NCBI GenBank assembly: GCA_010015675.1
Contig: ML976977.1
Location: 1,563,836-1,627,835 of the forward strand
Length of the DNA stretch: 64,000 nucleotides
DNA from: Byssothecium circinans
Lineage: Eukaryota; Ascomycota; Dothideomycetes; Pleosporales; Massarinaceae
Direction: 5' to 3'
Under the pieces are notes generated by a model. That model had not been told where the DNA came from and searched no databases. It worked only from the letters and a program-made list of their open reading frames with translations. The translations under genes were made by a program, and so were the position numbers. This document shows, piece by piece, positions 1-11,061 of the stretch. Position 1 is the stretch's first letter, and every line of letters begins with the position of its first letter.

Positions 1-164
1 CTCTCCGCTCTACAAAGCCTACGTAGCTGGAAGCGCCTTGGCTTAAAGCCTACGACGGCAGCAAAAAGTCCACGTAACGAAGCTATCTCTCCTGAAGAGC
101 TGGAGACGATATACGAGATATACGGTAGTTAATTTACTACGCCTAAATTATACGTACAGTTATC

Positions 165-292
165 AATCAAGTCAAACAAGTCAACAAGTCGAGCCTTATT
201 TTTGCTATCAAGTCAATCAAGTCAAGCAAAAGCCACCAGATCCGTCAATCAATCAATCAATTCACCTCGACTTGATTGACTTGATTGTTGCC
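165..292. repeat. CAAGTCAA direct and inverted repeats
   Basis: Several copies of CAATCAAGTCAA-like words lie between 165 and 235. The reverse complement (CTTGATTGACTTGATTG) lies at about 272-290, so the two sides could pair as a stem with a loop of about 40-50 nt. The block sits just upstream of the pogo-like transposase relic and could be a remnant of its terminal or subterminal repeats. No matching copy was found downstream of the relic, so that link is an inference. Confidence 0.5.
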
Positions 293-403
293 AACTCTGG
301 TTCAAATAGTACATTCACCCCACTATTTATTATATATAAAAGACGCGTCTACATCTCTTCGTAGTACTAGGAAGCCGATATACCGCGCGATTAGAAGCTC
401 TCG

Positions 404-1375
404 GTTTTAGAGAATGGATGGACGACTAATAAGCTTAGTCTTGCGTAGTTAAAGCACTTTAACGCGCATACAAAGGCGAGAACTATTAGCGTCTATTAGT
501 TGCTAATTTTAGATGGCCACGAAAGCCACCTAAATCAGGATTTTAAGGATTATTGCAAGGATAACAAGATTATTACACTTTATATGCCTGCGCACTCATC
601 ACACATCCTTCAGCCGCTTGATGTGGTGTTATTCTCGCTACTTAAGCGCAAGTACTCTAAGACTATTTAGAACTTAGCGCGCTAACACGTCTTTCACGTT
701 AATAAGGAAGCGTTCCTACTAGCCTTTAAAGACGCGTTTTTAAGCGTGTTTATGGTTCAGAACTGTCAAAAGGCCTTTGAGGCAACAGGGCTAGTCCCTC
801 TAAACGCGCAGGTAGTACTTAATCGCCTTAATGTGCGTATACGCACCCTACTAGGACCCCCACCACTAGAGACGCCGTGGCAATTAAGAACTCTAAGTAA
901 TACACGCGAATTTAGCTTACAGTTAAGGCTTATACAAGATTCTATTACTCGGTCACCACAAATAGCGCGCGGTGGGCTTTCGCAGCTCGTCAAAGGCACT
1001 AAGTTAGTGCTGCACAATACTGCGCTCATGAAGTCGCGCATTAAAGAGCTTAAATAGCAACTTTAGGTAATAACCAAGTAAAAAACACGCAAGCGTAAGT
1101 ATATTTAGAAGGGTGGCACTATAGAGTATGGTCCTACAGCAGACCAGAACAGTTCTAAACCATCAGGAACCGTTTAGAACCGTAAGAGGGCGAGGGTGGA
1201 GGGTGAACGCGAAGTGCGATAACTAGGTATTCGCCACTGCGGCAACTGCGGTAAGGCTGGGCATAACGCGAGAACGTGTCAGGTAGATAAAGAGGGTTCT
1301 TCTAAGTCGGAGGCTAGTACTCAGTATATATTTTCAGATAGCGATGCGGACGATAATGATGATGAAGTTGAGTGA
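404..1375 (+). pseudogene. Fot1/pogo-type transposase relic, riddled with stops
   Basis: One continuous frame reads as the second half of a fungal pogo/Fot1 (DDE_1) transposase. It shows an NGWTTNKLSL block at about 413, the catalytic-region motif LLILDGHESH near 509, then MPAHSSHILQPLDVVLF near 584. A C-terminal CCHC zinc knuckle (CGNCGKAGHNARTC) lies near 1240, followed by an acidic tail and a natural TGA. Ten in-frame stops interrupt it, all TAA or TAG and none TGA, with no frameshift. That pattern fits RIP of CAA, CAG and TGG codons. The N-terminal DNA-binding half is not recognisable upstream. The gene is dead as written. The family call rests on the DGH and LQPLD motifs and the zinc knuckle. 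Confidence 0.9.
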
Positions 1376-1396
1376 GTTAGTGTTGCTAAGGAATTC

Positions 1397-1430
1397 TGCG
1401 CGGTTCGATGGTGTGCGCGGTTCGATGGTG
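1397..1430. repeat. Perfect 17-bp tandem duplication
   Basis: The unit TGCGCGGTTCGATGGTG occurs twice back to back, directly downstream of the pogo-like relic. It may be a duplicated piece of the element's 3' end. No function is visible. Confidence 0.8.
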
Positions 1431-1545
1431 CTTTACGTTATATCTGTATTTAAAATTTCAGCTTAATAGCTCTTATATTTAAATTGTTATTAAGATAATA
1501 CAGTTTGATTTTCCTTGCCAGGCAAAAGTGGCCGTCTCGGTGGTT

Positions 1546-2642
1546 TGGCGCGCTCAGTGGTGGAATACGTTACTGCTTTAGTTCCTGCTCTAAATAGGGG
1601 AATCGCTTTAATACTTGATATTTAAGTAGTCTCCATACGTTTTCAATGGGGTTTAGATCTAGTAAGTTTGAAGGCCAGCCCCCAGCCTTCCTAATACCTA
1701 GGGCTTGATAGGCTGAGGTAGTAGCCTTAGAGCCGTAAATAGAGCAGTTATCCTCTATATAAATTAGCTGCCTGCCCTGCTGCTCCTCATATCTCTAGAT
1801 AGCCTGAATGTAGGGTAGAATTCGACGTATATATACGTTAGAATTGACCGTTCCTCTCTCTAAGAGCCACTCTTTTTCAAGCTAGATTAGAGGGCCTTTC
1901 TAGTATCGAGAGATTATCCCCCATACGTGGCCAGCTAAGTAGTCCTTAAACTTAGGGACGCAGTAGCTAGGTAGGTATTTCTCCTCTACCCTTTAAGTCA
2001 CGTAGACCTTACCATAGCTAAGAGATGCTAACATCTTATCTCCCTATTTAACCTAATCCTACTGCTTGTTGGTCTAGAATACGTGATCCTATGCCCACAT
2101 AAGACGCTCATGCATATGCTTGGCCGTAAGGAGAGGTTTCTTAGTAGCTTTATAGCAGTAATATAGCTCCTTTTTAAAGGCTTTGACTAGTGTACGGCGG
2201 CAGGCCTTAATACCTAGCTTATAAGTAATCTCCTCACGAGTTTTCTGCCTTTGCTCAGCGTTCTTAGTAGCGTGGCGTACAAGGAGCTTTCGAAGCGGCG
2301 TAGTTATTTTAGAAGGGCGGCCTTGAGGCTTTGATGGAGTAATTGGAGTACGTAGGCAGTAAGAGACTGTAGTTTAGGGTATCCCTAGCCTAGCTGCAAT
2401 CTCCTTCTGTAATAGCCCATTATCTCTAAGAGTCCTTATTTGAACGCGTTATTTATATGTAAGGCGGCGATTTGGAGTTTTTGGCATTGTGGAGGTGTAG
2501 TAAGCGTTGTGGAGGTGTGGTAAGCGTTGTGGAGGAATAGAGGTGGAATTTAATACCTCTAGTTACTAGTAAAATGCTTATAAAACAAGGTACTTAATTC
2601 TCGCACCTTCTACGCACAGGCATACCCCCACTGAACGCGCTA
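1546..2642 (-). mobile_element. Tc1/mariner-type DNA transposon relic with terminal inverted repeats
   Basis: The left end (1546-1563, TGGCGCGCTCAGTGGTGG) and the reverse complement of the right end (about 2625-2642, TAGCGCGTTCAGTGGGGG) match at about 15 of 18 positions and flank a mariner-type transposase frame on the minus strand. The element is about 1.1 kb, typical for the superfamily. The right end abuts a TA dinucleotide; a TA target duplication is not obvious on the left and may have mutated. Confidence 0.75.
1570..2487 (-). pseudogene. Tc1/mariner (DDE_3) transposase, RIP-inactivated
   Basis: From the ATG at 2487 a single frame of 306 codons runs to a terminal TAA. It reads as a full-length transposase: an N-terminal helix-turn-helix (LLQKEIAARLGI) and a second basic domain. 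The catalytic end carries IEDNCSIYGS and, about 35 residues later, LLDLNPIENVW, the usual metal-binding Asp and the terminal DLNPIE motif. Eleven in-frame stops, all TAA or TAG, fall where Trp or Gln is expected by family pattern, for example before DHVF, TNKQ and KGPL. There are no frameshifts. This is the expected outcome of RIP. Not functional. Confidence 0.9.
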
Positions 2643-4294
2643 GCAGCCCGTTCATGGAGGGGGGTTGTATCGACATGGTGGAAACCTCACTGATATGAAG
2701 CTAGCTATTACGTCAGTCAAGAAACCAGCTTGTTGCATACCATACCGACTTTCATATCAGAGTGTGGAAACCCCGCTATAATCGCGCGAAAAGGAGCGCC
2801 TGCAGTAGGCCAAGGACAACCGCATCTTCAACTTTTGAATGTCCAGTCTCGTGAATGACCAACGATATGAGATGCACCTTTGAACTCCGGCACATGCTCT
2901 CTGTTTGCTTGCTGGCCTTTGAAGGTAAAGTTCTTTTTGAAGAGCCAGCCTTTCATATGCTTAGTCCCGCCTTGCGAATACTTACTCTTGCCTTCTTCGC
3001 TGCTCCAGTTCCCCTAAATCAGCTAAGATTGAAGATAACCGTTACTTGCTTGATGCATACGATAGTTGGAATTGGCCGAAGCGGCATAATCCTAGCGAGA
3101 ATAGCTGTAGAATGGCACAAACGCTCAATAGCTAGGAACTAATGAAATACTGACCGGACTGTATGAGTGTCGATGCCGACGAGGCGTAGGGACGAACGCC
3201 AAGCCGCTAACTAAGCTTTTGGTGTTTATGCTGTCTTTTGACCTCACTTCACTCTCTCTCTCAATGCGCACTCAATCTCCATCATCTGCATTGACATTAG
3301 ACGATTTTACATCCGCATCCCACACAGTACTTCAGCGACGTTGTCTAATGTCAAAACTTCCTGTGTTCGCAGCGAAGTCTGATCTCTCGCCTTACCATAA
3401 GGTACCCTCAACGTCATATGAAGTCAGTGCAACAATGCAGCATTGTCTATGAACGAATCCACGACACTCCAAGCAGATATCACTTTCCTCTCAATCGATT
3501 TTACGTCACTCCTTAAGTATCCAACCTCTCACGCTTATGGAGGATCCAAAATCTGCAGGGGTCCCGCCACTATCACGCCAGTAACGCGTTTCAGCCCTAT
3601 ATCAACGACGAAGTTCATGCCTCAGCACTGTCTCAGCCTGAATCCCTCCACCCAAAGCCCCCCCAAAGTCTTCTCACCGCCGCAACCTCCCTTTGCACTT
3701 CGGAAGTCCATGACGCCGTACCGTACCCACCCCCACAAAGTGCCTCAGGACGCCGCAGTCCTATAGCCAAGACGCAGCTATGCTTAAAGCACGGCTCCCT
3801 CTGGTATCCCGGACACTGCGTTGCTCGGTGAACGCATACAGATCAGGTAAGGCCGTGTTAGAGACTACGTAGCGACCTTGGAGAAGGGTGATGTACGGTA
3901 TTGAGTAATGCGGTTAACCTTGGTTTCCCACTTATGCCAAGGCGTTGTCATATCACAGCACCAAAGAAGACGCTCCTGCGTCAAGCGCCACGCGCGCTGG
4001 GTGGCCGGTATGCAACAACTCCGACCCCAATGCATCCGGGACGTGCAGATGCGGGGTGGGATGAGGCTTTAAGATGCACATCAGCCTGATTGAATTGTCG
4101 TGGCACTCAACGGTTGCTTTGTGCTAACGCTCGTGTGTGCTCGTTTCTCTTCGTTAAGCGCTCTGGAAGCTTGCTACCAGCTGGTCTGGATTCAAAAGAT
4201 TTATCCTTTCTTCCTTTTAACATATTCTTATCTTAATATCTTTTTCAGTGGGAAAGAGGGTTGGGTTGGATCGAGGAAAGAGGAAACTTGCAAG
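2643..4294. other. No gene recognised between transposon relics and first gene
   Basis: Short open frames occur at 2855-3142, 3219-3452, 3443-3766 and 3901-4089 on the plus strand, but none shows a recognisable motif or convincing start context. Base composition is close to that of the genic region, unlike the transposon relics on the left. The last few hundred bases presumably hold the promoter and leader of the gene at 4295. Confidence 0.5.
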
Positions 4295-5416
4295 ATGGGT
4301 ACCAGTACCGCAGCTCTGACGGCATTGAGGGTGTTGGGCATTGTAGTTGCTTTGGGTGTAGCTGTGCTGGGCGCTTGGTGTAAGTCTAGACTACCACTTC
4401 TGTCCCTCAAGTCTTTTGGATGTTCTTTTGTTGGCTGTAGTAGTTGAGGATGGTTTGTACTGACATGCAATAGCCAAGTTTATCATCCACGACATCGATA
4501 CGACTGGTGCCTCTGTCCTCAACAGCGCCACCCTCGAATCGCAGGAAAAGAAAGATGCATGGCAGTCGTTCTTCAAAGTAGCTGTCGGAAGCACGATCAA
4601 GATCTACATCGCTATTGCTGCTGTACGTCTATTACCCCCGTCCTCCTACCCTCCTTCCCTTCCTCCCATGGAATGACGCTAACATATGCACAGGCATCTT
4701 TCACAGCCCTAACAACAACCATCCTCCTCCTCTCCCAGCCCCTCCCCTTCCTCCGCCTCCCAACCCTCCTCTCTCTCCCTCTAGAAATCCTCTCCACGCT
4801 CAGCATATCCGCCGCCTTCGCCGCAGCCCTCTCAGCAGCAATGTCAACCACAAACTACACCTTCTCCTCCAGAATAAACCCCTCGACCGACCTCCCCGCA
4901 AACATGATCATGCTCGATACTTCGACCTCCGCGTTGCTGAAAGCCTTCTCCGCGTTGCTGCCGCTGAGTAAAGCCTTCGCCATCGCCGCCGGCGTCGGAG
5001 CATTCTTGATGATTTGCTTGAGCGCTAGCACCGTGATACAAACGTGCCATCGCGCGAGGGATAGCAAACCGTGTTCTTTCGAGCCTACGGCATCGGCACT
5101 GGGAATGGGACATGGGTACCATGCGGTCGGTGTGCCGAGGATAAGTAAGGGCGCGGTTCCGACGATATATGATCCGCTGAAACCTGATCCTACTGCGCAA
5201 GGCGGACTCGGGGATGAGGAGAGAGGGATTTTGGGACAGGGTGCGGAGATGGGGAGGCGGGATTCTGGGACTTCGAGCTTGAGGATGGAGAAAAGGGATA
5301 TGGGTGGGGACGAGAGAGGGGGAGATATTTCGGGACCGATTGGGTTGAAGAGGCCCGAGGAGGTGGCGCAGATGAGGCCTGCGAGGCCGTGGAGTGAGAT
5401 GCCTAAGAGGCGGTAG
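4295..5416 (+). CDS. Predicted four-span integral membrane protein (318 aa, three exons)
   Basis: Exons 4295-4379, 4474-4622 and 4694-5416 join in frame through GTAAGT...TAG and GTACGT...CAG introns to give about 318 residues. Hydrophobic segments lie near residues 8-28, 70-100, 108-130 and 170-190, with a short loop holding potential N-glycosylation sites between the third and fourth. The last 120 residues are hydrophilic and rich in Gly, Arg and Asp, probably a cytosolic tail. The layout resembles fungal MARVEL-like or SUR7-like tetraspan proteins, but no diagnostic motif was found, so the function is unknown. It is convergent with the SUB1 gene. Confidence 0.8.
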
Positions 5417-5820
5417 AGAAGTCGGAGGATGTAGAAGATGGTGGCGGAGGATTCTATTCTTACGCTCCTTTTTGATTTGAACGCGTTGAAGTTTGGAGAT
5501 ACCCATATCGATATTGCAGTATAGCTTGACGGCCTTGAATAACTTGTCGCTTTATCATACGCATAGCACTTGGAATTTTAAATGCATCGCGTTACTGCAC
5601 CTTGTACACCACCCCCTTCCGCGCATGATAGCATCCTACAAATACTCTTAGCATGAGCATAGGTGAATGCTTCCCTTAAAATAGCATGAAAGGCCGCCAG
5701 CGATTTTGAACTCACCCCCCAGAACGCCATTTTCCAATATGCCATCCAAGAACACCGAACACCATCCACAGATATATTGACACGCTACACACGCTGAGAC
5801 CTCAATCCACCTCATCGTAG
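5417..5820. other. Convergent 3' intergenic region
   Basis: This is the space between the stop codons of the tetraspan gene and SUB1, which face each other. It presumably holds both 3' untranslated regions. No repeat or extra gene is visible. Confidence 0.6.
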
Positions 5821-6436
5821 TCATTCTCCTGATTCACTTGGCTCTTCCCCCTCTTCCTCTTCCTCTGCATCAGCGGTCGCGAGCGGTGCATCGTAGTCTG
5901 GGCGAACGACGTCTTCTTTCTTGTCAACAAGAACAGTTTCGATGAGCGGCATCGCGGCGACGAGAGCGTTATATTGATCCATGGAGAGAGCGATGCCCTA
6001 CAAGTCACGCATGTCAACCCAGTTTAGTCGCACTTTGTAACGGAGAAAAGCATACCTTCTTCCCCGGCTTCATCTCGCCCGAAGCATCCTCATAGTATTC
6101 ACGGATGCTAACCAGCGTCTTGCCCTTGAAGTCGCTGATCATTACGCGTCGCGTCCCATTGGCTTTCAGCTACGCTGTCTCAGCTTCCACGTACTCATCC
6201 CACAGACCGCGAAGTCGCAGTTGCAAACTTACAGCCACGAAAACGTTTTGATCGTCATCCTCCTCTAATTTCGGGACGAAGGGTGTGCTTTCTTCCTCGT
6301 TCTTGGATTTCTTGGATGCGCGCGCTGTGGTGTTTGTGTCGTCGTCGTCGGGCGACGAGCGCTTCTTGTTGTATGATGCCTTTTTGAAGCCACCGCCGCG
6401 TGCGCCGCCGCGCTTGGCTGTGTGGGTGCCAGCCAT
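5821..6436 (-). CDS. sub1: RNA polymerase II transcriptional coactivator p15/PC4 (Sub1)
   Basis: Three exons (6436-6233, 6169-6056, 5997-5821) join cleanly to encode 164 residues. The N-terminal 60 residues are basic and Ser/Asp-rich with a possible nuclear signal near KKRSS. Then comes the PC4 fold: [20 protein letters not shown], the [19 protein letters not shown] segment, and a helix ending in VLVDK. The tail is acidic. PC4/Sub1 binds single-stranded DNA and melted promoter DNA and helps initiation, elongation and repair. The length is typical of filamentous fungi (the yeast protein is longer at its C terminus). The start is the first ATG of the frame. The second intron lies between the two halves of the PC4 domain. 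Confidence 0.94.
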
Positions 6437-6954
6437 TCCGTACGTGGATTGTGTTGTTGCGATATACGTATGTGTAAGTGTTATTGTGGAAGATCGATGG
6501 GTGAGGAAGGGTGAGTGCGCAGATGTTTGAGTAATGGGTGGGATGACGCGACTCCCCGACGCGCTAAGACGCGATCACGTGATGTGACGTATGACCGAAG
6601 GTAGGCTACATGTCCAAAAACTTATATATGTAAAGACCTAGAAATCGATGTAGGTTGAAATAAAAGATACTGAGAAAATTTCATGCCAATTTATAAGAAG
6701 GTTCGGGTGTTTGAGCTACTACAGTCTTTGATATCCAATTCTCTTCTCGATCATCTACAGCAACCTTGGAAAATCGCATTCGATATGCTTTAGAGGCTAA
6801 AAGGAGTGGGGCTCGGTTTCTCCTCGATTCTTCGTAGATCCGAATGCGGAGAGTACAGATTCATGGATTGGCTAGAATAGCGCCTCTTTCTGCAAGTAGA
6901 CTCCTCTGGGCCGCATGTTGTACATTTATTCGGTGCAATCCGCATTTACCATTC
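6437..6954. other. Intergenic region (SUB1 promoter)
   Basis: This is the upstream region of SUB1 and the 3' flank of the RING-like/ankyrin gene, both on the minus strand. A CACGTGA word is present at about 6575. No coding signal is seen. Confidence 0.5.
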
Positions 6955-7812
6955 TCATATCGCCAGTCGACCGTTGCCTATCCATCCGGTTACCCAGACT
7001 CCACCAATTTCCTTCGCTAGATCTTCTGCCGTCTTCCCATTCGCATCCTTCATACTCCTGATATCTGTCTTATCCTCCGTCAACCCTCTCATGATACCTA
7101 GGGCCTCCGCTTCTTGAAAAACTTCAGGCGGAAACTCCACCAAGGGTAGGTTACTCGCTAGCAACAGCAACAACCACGCGACCTCTCGACTCTGTGCTTG
7201 AACCGCAGCGTGTAGCCCCGACTGCATTTCTCCTATCGGGTCTTGATATCGTAGCATAGCATCCACGCCCACAGTTTTGCCAGCCACTTCCTCGCCATCT
7301 CCCATATCTGCATCACCGTCTTCGTCCTCATCCTCGTCGTCGCTATCGTCGTCTTGCAAAATGCCAATGATAGCTTGCATGTCTCCTTCGCGACAGAACT
7401 CGAGAAAGGCGCGACATTTACGGTCTTCAGGGTACGCTTTCAGGTAGCTTCCTTCGGTGAGGAGGGGGAGTATGTCGAGATTTTCTTGAAGGCCGCCCTC
7501 GTTGTTCAGGTTGCAGAGAACTTGTTGCGTGCCGGAGGAGGAGGTGGAGGAGATGTCTGCGCCGCAGTTGGAGCATTGGGTTACTTGGTAAGCTTCCAGA
7601 AGGCAGTCCCTGCACATATGTTAATTTTTATACTTTCGAATTGGCGACGTATATTACCAGTGGAAGTGGCAGCCGCAGCTCAATTGCACGTCGTCTGGTA
7701 CTGTTTGCGGTGCTGCGGGCGCTTTACTCGAGGAGCCACCCATCTCGACATCCTCCTCATCTGGCTCTATCTCGACCTCTAGAGGCATCTTGCAAGTAAC
7801 ACATGTACTCAT
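6955..7812 (-). CDS. RING-like zinc-finger protein with ankyrin-like C-terminal half (269 aa)
   Basis: Exon 1 (7812-7658) and exon 2 (7609-6955) join at CACTG/GTAATA...CAG/GGACTG. The N terminus carries a split zinc-ligand pattern: CVTC at residues 4-7, CGCHFHWDC at about residues 47-55, then CSNCG. This resembles a RING-H2 finger with a long first loop. After it come EGSYLKAYPEDRKCRAFLEF, a low-complexity Asp/Glu run, and a helical part (GLHAAVQAQSREVAWLLLLL, then DANGKTAEDLAKEIGG) that looks like degenerate ankyrin repeats. The likely role is protein-protein interaction or ubiquitin ligation, inferred from the domains only. I do not recognise a named orthologue. Confidence 0.8.
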
Positions 7813-8389
7813 GATAGTCGAAATTTATTGTTGGAAGTGGTGTAAGTGATATCGTAGAAAAAAACAAGGATGTGGTAGATTTTGGAGGTGCTTTGCGGGG
7901 CAGAAATTTTAGCTTACCCTGGACGCGTCTCGCGTCCAGCGACGTCACCCATCCACTCTCACTTCATCTCATCTGACTTCTGCTTTAATCGCTCAACATT
8001 GGATTCTCAATGACCACATCTATTAGACTCATTTTATATAATCAAACGTTCAGATCCCATCCACTTTCGTACCCAGACCCCTCTACGCTTGTGCGCTCAT
8101 TCACGGTCCCCGAAGACTCCCCACACACCTCAACTGGTCAACATGCTCAATTCGCCGTCTCAAACCCAGATGCCTCCACAAGAACCTTCCACCCTTGCAC
8201 TTCATTCGTCCCTCCGCCTCCCTCATTTTGCCAGCCTCTTCACTGCATCCTCAATCCAAACACCTTTCATCTCGTGCCGAACCATCCACAATTGAAATAC
8301 TGTTCCAAAATCTTCTCCCATCCAACTTCCAAATCAGCATTCGCCCACATTAGCAGCCCATCCGGAAAATAATATAGTGGACACTGGTT
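7813..8389. other. Intergenic region
   Basis: This region is upstream of the RING-like gene and downstream of the relic to the right. Plus-strand open frames here (8010-8372) have no recognisable features. The minus-strand frame near 8270-8390 may be the eroded 3' end of the relic at 8390-9547. Confidence 0.4.
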
Positions 8390-9547
8390 CTCAATCCAAA
8401 AGCAGCCGCGAAAGACTTGCCTCCCATTGACTCCTAAAAACGGCTCCATCCGGCAACTCAAACACCACCCCAAACATCGCTTCAGCATTCACAGGCACAC
8501 GCGGCTCATGCGCTTAAGTAAACAAGCTCCTGCACCCTGGAACCACTGATGTGAGATCAGGTATGAGTACCGTATCCTCGACATGAACCCTCCAAAAAGA
8601 CCGAAACGCTTCATACTGAGGCTGGATATAGTATCCGAGTCCAGACTCAGCAAATACTAGCTTAAGCCAAGCATTTCTGAGCAGTCATTTAGGGACCTTC
8701 TGATATGAGAGTCTAAGGACCGCGTATTTTCCGTTTCGTGAAGAGAGGCTGGAGGTTTTGCAGTGTAGTAGATCGACCGGCCTTCTCCCCGCCAGATTGT
8801 ACTTAATGTATAAATCCTGAGGGCCGCTGACTTGGCTTTTGTAGAGACGGAGGCGTGCGGAGGGGAGCACTGTGCGGGCAAAGAATTCGAGGGCGCAATA
8901 GTGGAGTTTGGGTGCCCGTGAGACGTCACTTCCACACGTCGAGGGGATTGAGGTGTGAGAAGACGATGTTGATGAGTTTGTTGGGTAGTGCGACCTCGCG
9001 TCGTCTTGGAGGAACGGGTGCCTAGGCTTTCGGCGGTGGTGGAGTCACGGGTTTGGAAGGCGATGGTTGATGTTGAGTGCTCGATGAATTGCTTGAATGT
9101 CTTGAATCTGCCTTCCCAGAAGGCGTGAAAGTGTGGTTCTGGATACTTGCGAAAAGTCTGAATGGCTGCCAATGCGTCGGTATTCTCATCTATGTTGAAA
9201 CCCTAACATTTCCGGCCTTTCCACATCTGGTTCCCGGCCCATCTCCTAGCACCGCTTTCTCCTTTATTCTCCAAGCCACCGCTACCGCCGCCCTTGTCGC
9301 TACCTTCACTACCATCGCCATCGCCATCGCCATGGCTAATACCGATACTGTGGTCCCAAGTTGTCGTCACCAAGGCGTGGAGACTACGAGATTTTTCCTG
9401 CTTTACTGCGCGGGAAGAAATAGGAATAGGAATTACCCAGACACTAGGTAGGTCTGGAGTGGTTTTACGTATATATACATAGAAATACAAATACACGATG
9501 ACGATAATAGTTACAGAAAGGATGAGGCTGAAACGGTCGTTTTTCAA
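8390..9547 (-). pseudogene. Eroded gene, possibly a type II membrane protein
   Basis: From 9547 a frame begins with a hydrophobic segment (LILSVTIIVIVYLYFYVYI) followed by a Gly/Asp/Ser-rich linker. It meets TAG at 9203 and resumes in the same frame with FRKYPEPHFHAFWEGRFKTF. Around 8940 the likely reading moves to another frame (LHYCALEFFARTVLPSARL ... ESGLGYYIQPQYEAFRSFW ... FGVVFELPDG), with further stops after VPK, SLFT and LLLD. One N-terminal transmembrane segment ahead of a globular part is typical of Golgi enzymes, but I do not recognise the family. Unspotted introns could explain some breaks, so the pseudogene call is tentative. Confidence 0.4.
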
Positions 9548-10215
9548 GGGTTCTTCTTTTATAGCCTTTGCACTGGTTTCTCGCTCTTCTCCTCACCCCT
9601 TTCCATCTCCAGCTCCCCCTTGCCCCAGACGTCCTTTTCAGCTCCCCAAGCATCCTCACGAGCCTCATAAACGGCCTCGCTCACCCCACGCCACACATCC
9701 TCAAAATTGCGGGCGCTCGGAGGAGGCAGGGTGTTTTGGTGGGTTCAGAAGGAGAGGGGGGGATGTGTTCCTAAGGTGAGGGTTTGGGATGGGGCGTGTG
9801 GAGAGGGGTTGCTGTGTGCTTTATTTTGGTGGTGGACCTCCTTGCCGATTTTTCGCGACCGTCGACGTGGTAGAGTCGGTGTCTGAGTTTCCTTCTTCCG
9901 CGCTCTTTAGGAATGAAGACGCCCCAGAGATATCGGGCCGTCGTATCATATCGTATTGTATCATACGTGTCGCATCGAGATGTCGTCGATAGAGAGAGAG
10001 AGAAGGTGTGTGTGTATGTGTGTGCGTGTGCAAGTATGCAGACATCTCGCGGCGAATACCGTCCAGTATACAGCCACAGCCATCGTCGACTCTTCCTCCG
10101 GAGAAAAGGAGAACAATGCTTCCTCAAGACCTCGCTATCCAACGTGCCCAAACCGTCGAGCCCCCCGGCCAATCCCCCTTTAACCCACCACCAACACCTT
10201 CACTCCTTCACTTCT
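9548..10215. other. Intergenic region with a GT-rich microsatellite
   Basis: A (GT)n-like stretch at about 10005-10032 and AGAG repeats just before it are the only obvious structures. Overlapping short frames on both strands at 9498-10183 have no recognisable features. Part of this is expected to be the 3' UTR of the membrane-protein gene on its right. Confidence 0.5.
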
Positions 10216-11061
10216 TCACACCCAATGCCTCGCCGACCTCGGTGTCGCTGGCAAATACACCTCATCAAGCGGACTCACGCTCAACGGACTGATTCCCACC
10301 GAGCTCCTGGTGCCGGTGCTGGTGCCCACCGTTGCAGCCCCAAACGGCGACACGCAGCCTTCCGACGCCGCGCTCCTCACCGGCGACACCGCTACCTCCG
10401 CAGGGCAAATATTGAGTTGCGGCAGCTCCGGTCTATTGCTCGCGCTGCGACTACTGCTCGGTCGTGAGGTAGATGTAGACGTAGTTTGGGACTGCGGATT
10501 TGGAAGAGCAGGTTGAGGTTGAGGTTGAGGTGTTGTTAATGAGGGTGTATTTAAAGCTGCGGTCCATTTCGCCCAATCGCTCAGTCCGGTCCCTGTAGCA
10601 GTCTTCCTCTGTCGATGTTCCTCCCCCCCAACATCCCCGGGTAGCTCCTGTACATGGAGCTTCGTGGGTAATTCGGGCACCCTGCCCGTGCCGTCCATTT
10701 CATGGATAGTCATTGCGTCGGCCTCGACGGGCGGGGCTGGGGGTGCGGGGAGTGTTCGCCAGTAGTCTCCCCCTGCGCCTGTGTCGTATTTTTCCTTCGG
10801 CCACGATGGTGTATTTGGCGTGTTGTTGGACTGGTCGAGTTGGGCTTGGAGAGTTTTTGTTTTGAGGTTCTTGCGCCGGCGGTAGACGAAGTGGGCGAGC
10901 ACGGCGATGAGGATTATGGTTATGGAGGCGGCGACGCCGATTGCGATGCCGCGTTTCATGCCTGGGAGGTTTGTTGATTGTGATGCGGGTTGTTGGGGCT
11001 GTGCTTCTCGTGGTAGCCGTAATGATGGAGAGGATGTGGATGTGTGTGCTTGGGGCGCCAT
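10216..11061 (-). CDS. Single-pass membrane protein with Ser/Pro-rich tail (281 aa)
   Basis: The open frame extends upstream to 11238 but the ATG at 11061 is preferred: it gives a compact Ser/Thr/Gln-rich extracellular segment of 35 residues, a clean transmembrane helix at about residues 37-58 (IAIGVAASITIILIAVLAHF) and a basic stop-transfer stretch (YRRRKNLK). The remaining 220 residues are disordered, rich in Pro, Ser and Thr, with QPQPQPALP-like runs and a C-terminal SPLSVSPLDEV motif. The layout resembles fungal Mid2/WSC-like sensor proteins or other single-pass adaptors, but there is no cysteine-rich ectodomain. Function unknown. Confidence 0.65.
   Translation of the reverse strand: MAPQAHTSTSSPSLRLPREAQPQQPASQSTNLPGMKRGIAIGVAASITIILIAVLAHFVYRRRKNLKTKTLQAQLDQSNNTPNTPSWPKEKYDTGAGGDYWRTLPAPPAPPVEADAMTIHEMDGTGRVPELPTKLHVQELPGDVGGEEHRQRKTATGTGLSDWAKWTAALNTPSLTTPQPQPQPALPNPQSQTTSTSTSRPSSSRSASNRPELPQLNICPAEVAVSPVRSAASEGCVSPFGAATVGTSTGTRSSVGISPLSVSPLDEVYLPATPRSARHWV

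Noticed and set aside
3200..3770. Minus-strand frame with few stops, thought to be another RIP-damaged gene
   Set aside because: About six stops in 190 codons is near chance, the stops include TGA, and no motif could be recognised.
4844..5506. 220-codon open frame antisense to the tetraspan gene
   Set aside because: Arg/His/Pro-rich shadow of a coding exon with supported splice sites on the other strand.
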